Shown here in pieces: positions 12,640-30,400 of a stretch of 64,000 bases of DNA (positions are counted from its first letter, which is position 1; each line of letters starts with the position of its first letter). Source of the DNA: Ligustrum vulgare (Eukaryota; Streptophyta; Magnoliopsida; Lamiales; Oleaceae); NCBI GenBank assembly GCA_963555705.1, contig OY743176.1:62570040-62634039 (forward strand), written 5' to 3'. Under the pieces are notes generated by a model. It had not been told where the DNA came from, did no database searches, and was given only the letters and a program-made list of their open reading frames with translations. The position numbers and the translations under genes are program-made.

Positions 12640-13358
12640 CAGTTTTGCGGTTTTAGAGGGACTTGACAGTACAATAAATCCTTTACATGAAGTTTTAGGG
12701 GTTATACTGTAACCATTCTTTGTTCTGTGTTCATCAGCAAAAGATAAGACAGAAATGCTGATCAGTGATGAAGAAACAATTAATTTATTCATATGAATTG
12801 TTATTGCAGAAAATAAAATCGAAAAAGATTAGCTTTGTCTGTTCTTTTTTAATTATGATATGATATCTTGTTTTTGGAAGATGATATTTCTGTGCACCAT
12901 GTAATTAACTTAAATTAAAGATTTAGATTATCTATCTGTTATTTATTTTTACTGGTTGTACATTGGCACAAGAGACCAGACCCCGTGTAAAAGTTTGGTA
13001 ATTTGCGTTCTTTTCTATTTCAAGTTTCAACATCTCTCGATCAAAATCACTGTTCAGAATTCTATTTCATTAATCCCAACAGAGATTGCTATTACATTAC
13101 ATCAACATACCATAATTAAGGAAAACTACAAATGGAAACATCCTGAATATTCTTTTCTGGTGAATTGTGCAACAAGTAAAAAGAACTTGTCTAAGCAAGA
13201 AGCTCATTATACTCCTAGCGAGTCCAACAGCAATTTTTGGCATGGCTCGACATTTCACGTCTAAATGTGAAAATAGGAGACTTGGGAGTTATATTTACAG
13301 CATCCCAGTCTTCCAACATTGAAACCAGCAAGAGTTTGACGGACAGTAAAATCTAGCG
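12640..13358. other. Convergent 3' UTR / intergenic spacer between ERF and SnRK1 alpha
   Basis: The two genes end tail to tail about 720 bp apart. The stretch holds AT-rich DNA expected to contain both 3' UTRs and polyadenylation signals (for example aaataaaa near 12812-12818). No other gene is seen. Confidence 0.6.
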
Positions 13359-20145
<6,787 letters not shown>

Positions 20146-20847
20146 AAGAGAAACGAATTGATAGAACTGTGCCGAAATTTGGAGAATAATAAAAAAACTA
20201 ATGAAAAATTGTAAAACCAAAGAAAACAAAAAATATGTGAAAAAGAAAATCATATGAGATTTTTATCCTGTGTGGGTGAGGCATATTGAAGAATTAATGC
20301 CTCCTCCAATGTGGGTGACGATGGGAATTTTGCTGATGAAGAAAGCAAATGCGGAATAACAAAAATGAAGTGTTTGTATTTTATTTTGTATTTTCATTTT
20401 TGAAAATATTTTGTATTTTGTATTTTCTTTTTGTTTTTAAATTTTTTGGAAACGCGTTTGGTTTGTCATTTTTGAAAATTGTTTTTGAAAATGAAAAGCT
20501 GAAAAACACATTCTGTTTGAAATTTTACAAAATACTACTTAAATTATTTTTAATTAATTTGCTTGCAGAATACTACTGACTCAAACTTAAATTTCCTTTC
20601 ACAATACACTGAAAATATGGTTACATGCAACACACTAATGTGAGCATTAAGAGTTTATATTAATACAGCTTGACCAGGTTCAGGATTTGAGGAAGCTTTA
20701 GTTCTATTAAAATCCAGAAAATGGAAGTTCTTTCAAAATTATCAGAGTCCATTTATCAAGACATTTTTTGAAATATAACAACAAGAATTTTCACTTAATT
20801 TTTTTTCGTAATGTTGATATTGAATTAAATAAAACTTTATTTAATCC

Positions 20848-20970
20848 TAGTTCTAAGTTAGGATAATTCTCCCAAAAAAAAATCTTTATTTAGGTTTAGT
20901 TCCAAGTTAGGATAATTCTTAAAAAAAAAAAAAAAAATTATATTAAGCTTAGTTCCAAGTTCGGATAATT
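20848..20970. repeat. Three-copy short tandem repeat with poly-A spacers
   Basis: The block agttccaagttaggataatt or a close variant occurs three times (about 20848, 20899 and 20950), each followed by an A-rich run, with a spacing near 50 bp. Confidence 0.75.
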
Positions 20971-21488
20971 TAAATAAAAAAAAAAATCTCAAAACGCGAT
21001 TTACATTTTTTGTTGAAATACACACAAAACGCCCAAAATGAGGTTTTGTGTACAATTTTTTTTTTGTTTTCCAAAATGCGTTATCGAAAATGGTAAAGAG
21101 AACGCGTTTTTAGTATTTTCGAAAATAAAAACAGGAAACGACCTCAAAACAGTAAAGAGAACATGACCTAATTTTTTAAAACGTAATCACACACATTTGT
21201 GGTTTGGAACTTGTTATCAGAACGCGTTTCTCTAAAATGTAAAAACGTATCACACCCATTTTTTAAAATTATTTTTCAAAAAAATTATTTTTTCAAACGT
21301 ATATTTTACATCGAAATAACAAATTCTTTATTTGTAAACAAAGAACTTTTATCTAATAGTCTAATTTATTTCCACTCACAAAGCTTGTTATAACAATTTG
21401 TTACAAATTTTCTAAATATAGAATAAAATTTTGAGAGAATGTGTAGTTGAAAAATAAGAAAAACTTACTTTATTTATATTGAAAAATG

Positions 21489-21652
21489 TAATGTTCTAAA
21501 AAGTGTAAAACGTGACGAAGTAACGAGGTCGAACTTTAAGCTTAAGCGTGAAAAAGCTCGACAATGCGCGAGAGAAGTATGGGTAAAACGCGAAACATGA
21601 AACCAAAGCTTCAAGCCTAAGCGCACGTGTAAACGAGTTTTTTAGAACGTGG
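21489..21652. mobile_element. hAT-type MITE with 8-bp TSD (TGTTCTAAAA family)
   Basis: The left end taatgttctaaaaagtgtaa and the reverse of the right end (ccacgttctaaaaaactcg) are inverted repeats. Flanks are gaaaaatg (21481-21488) and ggaaaatg (21653-21660), a 7/8 match. 164 bp, non-coding, same terminal family as 9503-9880. Confidence 0.75.
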
Positions 21653-23947
21653 GGAAAATGTGACAAATTCAAGGTTAACTATATTCGAAATTAGTTATAA
21701 AATAAACATAGTCGAAATCAAAGAAACGTATTTATTCATGTCTATATTGTGAAGTTTGAGTCTCAAAGATATTGTATTTGTTCATGTTCACTCCCACTCA
21801 TTTAAGAGAATTCTTTTGTATGATAGATTTTGGTAATCTCTTACGATATATCAGTATCGAGTGACAAATTAGTGTACTCGTCCTATGAATGAATAATAGA
21901 AAAAGCATTATCAAAAAAATATCAAAGACTCAATATTATTGTTGACCTCAATTTTTGTATGGGTAACGTGTCCAACAGATCTCAGCTCCACTAACGTCCA
22001 CGTCGGTGATGTCCTGCAAACTTGGACAAATCATTATAAACATGTGACCTTTTCCAGTGGCAATTGAGGCAGCTGCGAGCAATCTGACAATCAAGTCAAT
22101 CAACTTTTATATGATATATGGGTGTAGGACGTGTGGAAGATGTGATGAATGGACATCGAGGACTTATATGAAACACGATAGAGCTATCTTCAGAGTTGGA
22201 CTTGTGTTTTTCGAGGTCTGAGATGAACAATGTATTCTAGGAATAAATGGGCCCTTCTCGTTCGCTTCGGAGGTTCGGGGGGAAGCGACCTTGAAGTTTC
22301 TTTTTAAGGAAAAGAGCGAAAATAACTAAAAAATTCAAGTTTACACAAGACAAATGTACTAAATAATATGCAAACTCACCATATTTCAAAAAATCAAAAA
22401 TATTAACTAATATAAAACAACAACAAAAAATATGATATTCCAAATATTTATATTTTATCAAATAACAAGGCATATAAAATATTCGAAACAATTATTTAAA
22501 CACTACTCATCTAACTGTTTTAGAGGCAAAAATATTTATCAAATCAGTATAGTCAAGTTGTTCAACCATTTCTTTCTCAATCGACAATATAGCCAATCCA
22601 TTTAGTCTGTCCTACGACATAGTTGATCGAAGATAATTCTTGATCAACTTCAACTTAGAGAAGCTTCTTTCTGCAGATGCAACAGTTACTGTTATAGTTA
22701 GTAAATTTACACATCAATTATTGTTCTTTAATTTGTTAAATAACATCTTACGACCATCAACTCTGAGCATAACTCCTCACCATTAATGTCTAAACGTCCA
22801 TTGTGACTCTGAAATTGATCAAGCTTGTCACAAAACTTCTGTAAATTAGTTAATGCTTACTTTTTAACTTCTTTAAATTCAACAAAAACTCAAAAGTTTC
22901 TTCATATTGTTTAAATTGTTCAAATCGAAATTGAATGGAGGACCGAGCTTGATAAAATAAAAACAAAAAGTATTCTACTATAAAAGATTCTTCACCTAAT
23001 TATGTTACATCGTCACTACCAATTTCATTAAACTATTTCTTTCTTCGAATGATGCGTTTTTCCCAAAGTTCAAGTCTGATTCCCATTTCACTTGTCAGTT
23101 GCTTAGCTTCAAATATGGCACTGTCAAACTCATGTTCTCTATACTCATCAAGAAATGCAACGAGTCCTTGTAAGAGGTTGATTGCAGGGCCAATTCATAT
23201 CTTCAGACATAAGGAATTTACTAACATCATTGAAAGCATACAACAACCTGTATCGAATCACCACTCCAAGCAAGAACTCAAAATTCACTAGATCATACAT
23301 TGCCAATGTCTCAATCTCTTACTCTTTGTTTTAGAATCTTCACTTTTTTCTACCAAGTCAAGTAAAGTATCTCTTATCAGTGTAGTTTCTCTTTTATGGC
23401 TTTTACATTCTCAACATGACTTTCCTACCGTGTTTGTGACAATGGCTTAAGAATCAGACTAGGCACCATATCTTTAAAAATCACCCATCTCTTTGGAGAA
23501 GAAGAAAACGATGTGTAAATGCGTTGCACTGCTCCAAAAAATGACTTTGCTTTAGAACAACATTCCATCATATCCACAATTTCCAAATTAAGACTTTGAC
23601 AACGTAGAAAACTCTAGGATTCATTTCAAGTATTTTTTTTTATAAAACTTTGTGTCTTCCACTCATGTTAGCTTCGTTGTAGTGCCCTTGACCTCTTACA
23701 TCATCAATGTCAAGCCCTAGTCTAATTAGCACATTTTTCAATTCAATTGACAATCCAAGTCCTGATTTGTCATCTACCTTAAAATTTTCAACTCAATATT
23801 CTTCTACTTCCGGTGTGTCTATAGAAACCTTCACATCGTAGTACTATAGACATTTATTCCCCATGACTCACGTCTGGAGTACAATAAAAAATTATCGAAA
23901 AATATTTTGCATGTTTAACTTTCTAAATGATTGCACTTCTCACTTCT

Positions 23948-26461
23948 TGATGTGATCCTGTTCGGGGAACACGATGAAAACGAGAAAGAGACGCCCAAAA
24001 AGTTCCAAATTCAGGTTCTGGATGGACAATATGATCTTGACCCGAGATTCATGACGCAGGAACTGACGACGCGAAAGTAAGAACCAAGATTTGTGAACAC
24101 CACAAGGGTTGTCTAGATCTTTGATAAGTTCGAGTTTTGAATGCCAGATAGATGTTAATCTTTGATAAGTTCAAGATGAACGTCACAAGACGATTAATCT
24201 TGATAAGTTCAAGCCCACTATGATTTGTATCATTCCCTCTTTCAGGATGATTCGTCCCAAATCATAGTTTTGTTCATTATGTACTACGGCTCCTCCTGGA
24301 TCAAACATAAATCCTTTGATGCCACAGGACCAACCAATGGTCCCCCATTACTTAAATTGCATAAACGGATTGAAATGGAAGCTTCCTTGACCATATGTGG
24401 TGTGGCTCAATCCTCCAATTATTTTCAACCTGCAAGAAAGATTCAAATAAAATAGGATAGGAAATGTTAGTTTTATAAGGTACAAGATATGAATCCTTCT
24501 ACTTATGGTGCATTATCTCCAAGTCATTTTGCCCAACAACGATGTTCTCCTCTCCTCTTCTCCTCCCCTTTTCGTTTCATCTTCTTGCTCAATCTTTCTA
24601 TCCTCAAGCCCAACCACATCTTCTATACTACTAACCAAGACTTGATCTCCAACAACTTCCAATTTTTGTACCTCCTCATCAATAATTTTAACTTCTTGTT
24701 CATCCACCTCTTTACTACCCACTTCCTCATCTCCTACCACAAATTTTGGAATTTTTTCAATTTTTTCTATTTTTAACGCTGGCGCATCTTCTTCAATAAT
24801 TTTATTCTCAATCACCTCAACTTTCAATTCATGTTCTAATTCACCCTCCTTCTTAACATTACTATCCCCAAAATGTCTCTTATTATACATTCTTTCTCTC
24901 CTCCTTTACCTTCCTCGAATCTTCTAGTGCTTTCTCTAGTGTCAACCAATACAGTGTGAGTGTTTTCCCTTTCTTAAGAAATCTGTACATGTGCATACTC
25001 TTATCATAATCTGCTTCCCTTCTACGTCTCCATGGTTTTTCCAAAAAAATATGACAAGAATTTAATGGCACTACATCACACCATACTTCATCACTATATC
25101 TTCCATTGGTGATAGTCACTAGAACTTGTTTGGTCACTTGGAACACCTCAAACTCCCTCATCCACGTCATCTTGTAAGGTATTTAGTGCGGTATTAGAGG
25201 TAATCCTAATTTTTCAGTCATGTTGCTATTAACAAAATTAGTGAAGCACCCTCTATCAATTGTCAAACTACACACCTTATGACCCACATAACATCTAGTT
25301 TTGAATAAAGGAACCGGATCATAATCCATCTCTTATGTGGCGATTTAAAAATTCAAAAAATATCAAGAATATACATCAAACATAAGAAGAATTTTATAGG
25401 AGTATTAAGATATTTAAGGGAACTCAAGAAAGTTGTTCTTGGATTTTCAGTTTTTTATTTTTTGGAATTAAAAAAAAAATTAATTTTTTATATTTTTTAA
25501 CTCGAAAATTCGATTACAAATAGAGTAGAACAAACAAAAAATTTATTTGGACCCAAAACGAACATAATAACGACTTTTGAATTTTTTAGATGATTTTCTG
25601 GATTAAATACTCAAAAAACCTGAAGAACACGAAGAGCGTGAAGAATACGAAAAATTGAAAACAAAGACTCAACAAATAAGATTGGATGATTCTTATGTGG
25701 ACTCTATGATAAATATAGGGAATCAAATTAGGATAGAAGAAAACCTGAATTCAGAGTCCAGCTCTGATACGAGATGATGTGATCCTGTTGGGAGAATACG
25801 ACGAAAATGTGGAAGAAACGTCAAAAAGTTCCAAACTCAGGTTGTAGATGGACGATAGGATCTTGACCTGAGCTTCACGACGTAGGAAATGACGATGCAG
25901 AAGCAAGAACCAAGATTGTGAATGCCACAAGGGTTGTCCAAATCCTTGATAAGTTCCATTTTCAAATGCCACAAAGATGTTTAATCTTTGATAAGTTCGG
26001 GATGAACGCCACAAAAAAATTAATCTTGATAAATTCAAATTTGTAAAAGTGAATCCACACATTTACCAATTGAAAAACAATCAATCTATTTACTAACAAT
26101 CCAAGTCCCCTATTACAACGAATAAAAAAGTTTATATAATGATAAATATCCTACTCTACTTAAGAAAGGAAATAGAAGTCTCTAACAATAGAGTCCAAAA
26201 AAAGGAAACACAATTATTCAAATTATGGAAATATTGTAAATTCTCGTCTACATAATTGACTTGCTGTTTTGAAGCTCCAAACGAAGGAATTTGGCTTTAA
26301 ATCAGTGGGCCTCAAGGGTTTAGCTCATGAGTTTCGCTCAGTGACCTGTTTCTACTTGGAAAACATATATTATGCATCCAATTTCGACAAGGTTGACTGG
26401 ATTGCACTTTTCTTTGATTTGAATATTTAAATTTCTGTTAAGCCCACTATGATTCGTATCA
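23948..26461 (-). mobile_element. Deleted Ty3/gypsy LTR element inside the hAT relic
   Basis: The left LTR (23948-24232, 285 bp) and right LTR (25775-26461, 687 bp) both start tgatgtgatcctgtt and end gatt(t/c)gtatca; the left copy has a large internal deletion. On the minus strand the right LTR is followed by tctcgtatcagagctgg, a primer-binding site resembling initiator tRNA-Met. The internal 1.5 kb retains only a protease region and a lysine/glutamate-rich stretch, with no RT or integrase. Flanks cttct and ctctt match poorly, so the TSD is eroded. The LTR is related to the solo LTR at 57363-58353. Confidence 0.75.
24513..25330 (-). pseudogene. Gypsy gag-pol remnant: retropepsin region and acidic/basic linker
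   Basis: On the minus strand from about 25325: FKTRCYVGHKVCSLTIDRG, NMTEKLGLPLIP, then FQVTKQVLVTITNGRYSDEV, WCDVVPLNSCHIFLEKPWRR. This is the plant gypsy protease region. The catalytic D-[ST]-G reads D-R-G and the later LGRPW-type motif reads LEKPW, so it is inactive. A glutamate- and lysine-rich linker follows to 24513. RT, RNase H and integrase are absent. Confidence 0.75.
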
Positions 26462-27195
26462 CTCTTTTGCCAAATTCAATATCAAATCATTTTGAATTTT
26501 TGGTCCTAGGTATGTATACCGAATTTCTCGTACTTGAGCATGCCGACATGCTCTTCCATTATTGGATCAAACTCAGCAAGCATTTCTATCATTTGCAAAA
26601 AGAGGTCATTGTTCTCAACATAGAGCTTCTCATCATCTCCTCAAGAGGCCAAGGTGTTTTTGGCGAGGCTTTTAACAATAGGGATTATTCTTGTCAAAAC
26701 TTGCCTCTAATGATGTCTCTCTTTGTAGATTTGAAGTTGCACACTATTGTCAATTGTTTTTTGTTGTTTTCAGCCTCTTTTCCAAATAAATGCAAGCAAA
26801 CATGTAGTCTATATGGTCCCCACAACCCCAGTTACGAAGCGGACCTCGATCACAAATCCTCTTCTCCACAACTCCACTGACGAATCAGACCTCGATTCCT
26901 CCTCTGAACCCTAATCACCTTGATTGTGAGTGGAAGAGAGAGGTAGAGACCCAATCACTATTTGAAGAGAGAGGTTGTTGGCCAGTTGGGAGAGGTTGCG
27001 TTCGAGAAGAATAGGGTTTGGCAAATTGGGAGTCTTGGGACAAATTTCAGAAGACGTTGGGTACTAGATATTTGTTTAAGTGAGGGGTAATTTGGTCAAT
27101 TTATGTGTAGGTGTAACATATGAGGTACAATATTATCTCTCCATAGTGGGATTGTAGTTTTTATGGACTTATTTTTTACCACCTTAGCTTCTGTT

Positions 27196-27345
27196 CGGAA
27201 ACTGTGCTTTAAATCACAAATTTAAACTGCACAAATTTTCAAACCATTTTTCAACCACATACATTTTCTCTTTTCAATTTTTAACCACACATTTTACTTA
27301 TAAAACACAAGTAATCAATCTAAATTGATAATAATAAACGTCGAA
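27196..27345. mobile_element. Fold-back MITE candidate
   Basis: The left end tgttcggaaactgtg and the reverse of the right end (tgttcgacgtttattatt) are weak inverted repeats. The interior atttttaaccacacattttact resembles, in reverse, the tgtggttgaaaa segment of the 15017 element, suggesting one family. Confidence 0.4.
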
Positions 27346-27644
27346 CAAAGCCTTAACTTTTTTTTCCAGGTATGATGTTGCAGTTTTCTTATCATGGAAC
27401 TTTAGGGACTGGTGATCCGGTACTTGGAACTTACTTCTCCCTTACAGTTGATAGAAAGAAACTTCTAGCTTATTCTACTATATTATTTAATGGTCATTCT
27501 TGTTAAATTAAGGCTACTGTTTACAAGCGATGAAGTTTGTGAGTCTAATATCTCTTTTAGAGAACTATTTTCTTGGTTATAATGGTTCTTGTCAATTGGG
27601 AATCACATTGCAATGAAAATGATAAGTTGGCAACTTAGCAGTTT

Positions 27645-27806
27645 TTTGGTAACACTATTTAGTTTATAAATTTGTTTATTTATGATTTTGAGGTAAAAAG
27701 TGTTGGTTGAAAATTGGAGTGAGAAAATGTGCGTGATTAAAAAGTAATTTGAGAAATTATGTAGATTTTAAACTGGTTTATAAAACATTTTATTTTGGTT
27801 ACCAAA
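27645..27806. mobile_element. Fold-back MITE, GGTAAC family
   Basis: Exact termini tttggtaac and gttaccaaa, followed on both sides by related AT-rich arms (actatttagtttataaa; reverse caaaataaaatgttttataaa). 162 bp, non-coding, related to 15017-15189. TSD not clear. Confidence 0.65.
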
Positions 27807-28623
27807 TGGAGGCTTAAGTGCGAAAAGGCCTAAAACAAATAGATTGGTATCTGTAGGCTAGGTTAAGGACTAATGCTGCCTTTCAATATAAAAATATTCT
27901 CGCTCTCAACTTTACAAATTTCACACTTCAAACCAGACCCCACTTCTATTGACAAGATGCATATTGATAAAGCAAAATCATGGAATGAGTAGAAATGGGA
28001 AAGAACGAATTTTCTTATCTTAACTTGCAAGACTGTGTACCTGGTTAAATTTCTATGAGTAGAAAGTGGTTATCTTGTTCATAGCCATATATATTGCTCA
28101 AATTATATTCTTGGATGTTCTTGAGGTAAATATATCTGGGCAACACACTTCTGGTACTTATTATCTTTATTTCATCTCTGCAAGCCATTGAGACTTTCAA
28201 TACATTAATTAGTTTGATCATTCATTAATTATATGAGTATAAATGCTTTTGTGTGATTGACTGGGTTTATTTATTCAAAGAAGTAAACCCTAATTGAATT
28301 TTGGAGTTCAGAAAATTTTGTACATAATGCATGTGCTTGATTTCTTGAAAATATGGAGATTTGATTTGAAGAATCAATTGTCCATATCGTGGGGTTCCTG
28401 GAAATATAGGGCCATATGTATATAGTGAAAGTACTTTTATATTCATTTCTTAATTGAGGAAGTTATTGGCATAACTGGAAATGCCACTAGACCAAGGTTG
28501 GAACTTTACTTACATTCAACTCGATTATTGAACGGTCGAACAAGCCTGCAATTATTGTTGCAGACTGTAGTTGGTGATATAAATTCTGATTCTAGTAGGC
28601 GCAAATTTGAACCCCATATTGCC

Positions 28624-28797
28624 CTTGTTTGTTTTCATTAAATTTTTTTTTTTCTATAGTACTCAATTTAAACCATCAATTAAAAGTCAAGCCCACAATA
28701 TTTGACTTTTCAACCAAATTTCAACCATCAATTCTCCTAAAAATCACTATTTATTTCAAGAAAATTATTTTTAAACAATACCAAACACACGCTATAG
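28624..28797. mobile_element. Fold-back MITE candidate
   Basis: The left end cttgtttgttttcattaaa and the reverse of the right end (gcgtgtgtttggtattgttta) are imperfect inverted repeats of an AT-rich unit. No TSD was confirmed. Confidence 0.4.
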
Positions 28798-29103
28798 ACC
28801 CAACTCTTTCTACTCAGCTCTGCAGTACCTGTACTTCCTTCGCACTATGAAAAGTGATTAATTCCAGATGTATACTGTAGCCAATCTTGTAGAATAATTT
28901 GGATGGAGGAAGGTAGGTACCATCTTTGTTGATGATGATTATGGTAGAAATTGGATTTCTATATTGGGTGATTGATGCACTTGCAAAGAACCGTGCTAAG
29001 ATTTCTTATAAGACAACTTCAGGGGCCGCAACAAGTGACATAAATAGATAGCTTGTTGGTTGGAGCGAACCTTATGAAATCACGAGTTTTTGTCATACGT
29101 GTT

Positions 29104-30400
29104 TGTTGACCACAAAATCAGGTGGGACCTTGAATAAAAACGTCTCAGCTCATCATTCTTGAACACGTAGACTTCCTGTGGACTTGGACAAATAATCAGT
29201 ATGCAATGGGGGCCGGGGTGGCACCTGTTTATACTCGGACGCTTAAGTCAGTACTCATTTCAAGTAAATATAATTTTGGTACGGGAAATATAAGTGTATA
29301 GAAGAGAGAAAATGGAGTGAGATTTGTATATGGAGTTTGAGTATTGAGTTTCTAACATTTTTCTTGGAGGAAAATGTAGTCTATTTATAGTGATAATAGT
29401 CATCTTAGATCGTGACACGTCTTGTGGTAGCCATCACATCCTTATTGTAGGTGGTGTCCCATCAAGTTGCTACTTGCAGAAGAGTCACATCTCTCTGAAA
29501 CATTGACTGATCTTGTCACCAGTTCGGGGCATGTACCCCGGATAGTACCAGTGCGATCTTAACATTCTGGCTATATGGAGCTTCGGACAATATGGCACCT
29601 CGACAATACAGTAATTTGCAGAGTCCATATTATATCTTGCAACCAGTGGGCCATATGTGGGCTCCCATTTATGACGTGTCAAACTTATTTATGCGTGGTT
29701 GTAACATTAGTCTCTCAAGTTTGGTGGGTCCTATCATGGGCGGACCGGACTAGACAAAGAAAAGTAAATCGAAAGGTCTTTAATGACAGGGTGTGTCTAT
29801 CTTTTGGACGAATGTGAAGGTAATCTTTATGAGTCCGAGGTGGGTTATGTATGAGCAATGTTGCAATACTTTTCTGGGTCTTTGTTGTTAATTTGAGATG
29901 AAGAGAGGCTTTTGGACTTATTTTCCTTTTAAGACAATTGCCATAGATGCTAGCACGCTTCTTGTGGTGCATTTATGGCAAAGTAATGATTAGTTGTAAT
30001 TTCCAAGAATTCCTTCTGGGCAACGCGCCCTAACACGCTTGCAGCACACCTTAGCAATTGAATGGTTACTTTCTTTTTAAATTTTAGCCCATTGGCACTT
30101 CAACTTATTTCTCAATAGGATACGTGGATTGCCTGGATTAATCCCCCAGCTTAGGGATGAAGGGCTCAGATTAACGAGTCTTCTCTATAAAGCTTCCCTT
30201 ATTCCGTAATTTTCCTCTTCCTGCACTTTCTTCAATCCTTCAAGTCTTTTATAAGAGTATCCTCTTCTTCTGCCTTCTTACGAAGAATTTAAATAGCAAT
30301 TCCTTTTGAGCATTTCCATTGGAGAACCTTTTACAACAAAAATTTCCCCCATTACGCTGCCTTATTGAACAAGAGATCGTCGATTTTTTTCATTCTTCAG
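29104..30400 (-). repeat. 3' LTR of the Tat element (outer end at 29104)
   Basis: Starts tgttgaccacaaaatc; its first about 300 bp align with 63493-63776, with many substitutions. The inner limit cannot be set because the other LTR is truncated and a hAT element is inserted at 30401. The distal part contains a TATA-like motif (30186-30191) pointing towards the antisense ORF. Confidence 0.7.
30186..30191 (+). promoter_or_regulatory. Candidate TATA box for the Tat antisense ORF
   Basis: tctctataaagctt is followed by a pyrimidine-rich leader (cctcttcctgcactttcttc). Ignoring the later hAT insertion, it lies about 300 bp before the antisense-ORF ATG. The 3' LTR could thus drive this ORF on the opposite strand to gag-pol. 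Inferred from motif and position. Confidence 0.35.

Larger units (their letters stand above)
20350..22480. other. AT-rich intergenic region upstream of SnRK1 alpha
   Basis: No gene is supported. The stretch contains aaaacgcgtttt-type motifs (20453, 21102, 21221) recalling a fold-back element, a three-copy short repeat (20848-20970) and one MITE with TSD (21489-21652). The right part, about 22230-22480, is probably the 3' flank of the hAT relic that follows. Confidence 0.5.
22480..26880 (-). pseudogene. Decayed hAT transposase, DUF4371/ZMYM1-like, split by a gypsy element
   Basis: Two blocks form one ancient transposase gene. The 5' part (26880 to 26462) reads EKLYVENNDLFLQMIEMLAE, FDPIMEEHV and a diverged FGIHTYLG-type segment. 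The 3' part (23947 to about 22540) reads KYFSIILYCTPDVSHGEQM, VRGQGHYNEANMSGR, SFFGAVQRIYTSFSSSPKRW, KPLSQTR and a C-terminal dimerisation stretch with KNYLRSTMSQDRLNGLAILS. These are the ordered landmarks of TTF-finger/DUF4371 hAT proteins found in many plant genomes. Numerous stops and frameshifts make it non-functional. A deleted gypsy element (23948-26461) sits between the segments, and the protein order resumes across it. hAT termini were not resolved. Confidence 0.8.
26881..29103. other. AT-rich intergenic stretch with several fold-back elements
   Basis: No gene is supported. 26881-27170 is probably the 5' flank of the hAT relic. Three small inverted-repeat elements are listed separately. 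27850-28600 and 28860-29103 show nothing I can name. Confidence 0.55.

Noticed and set aside
24225..24455. Plus-strand open frame within the deleted gypsy element
   Set aside because: It overlaps the LTR end and the element's non-coding tail and has no homology I can recognise.
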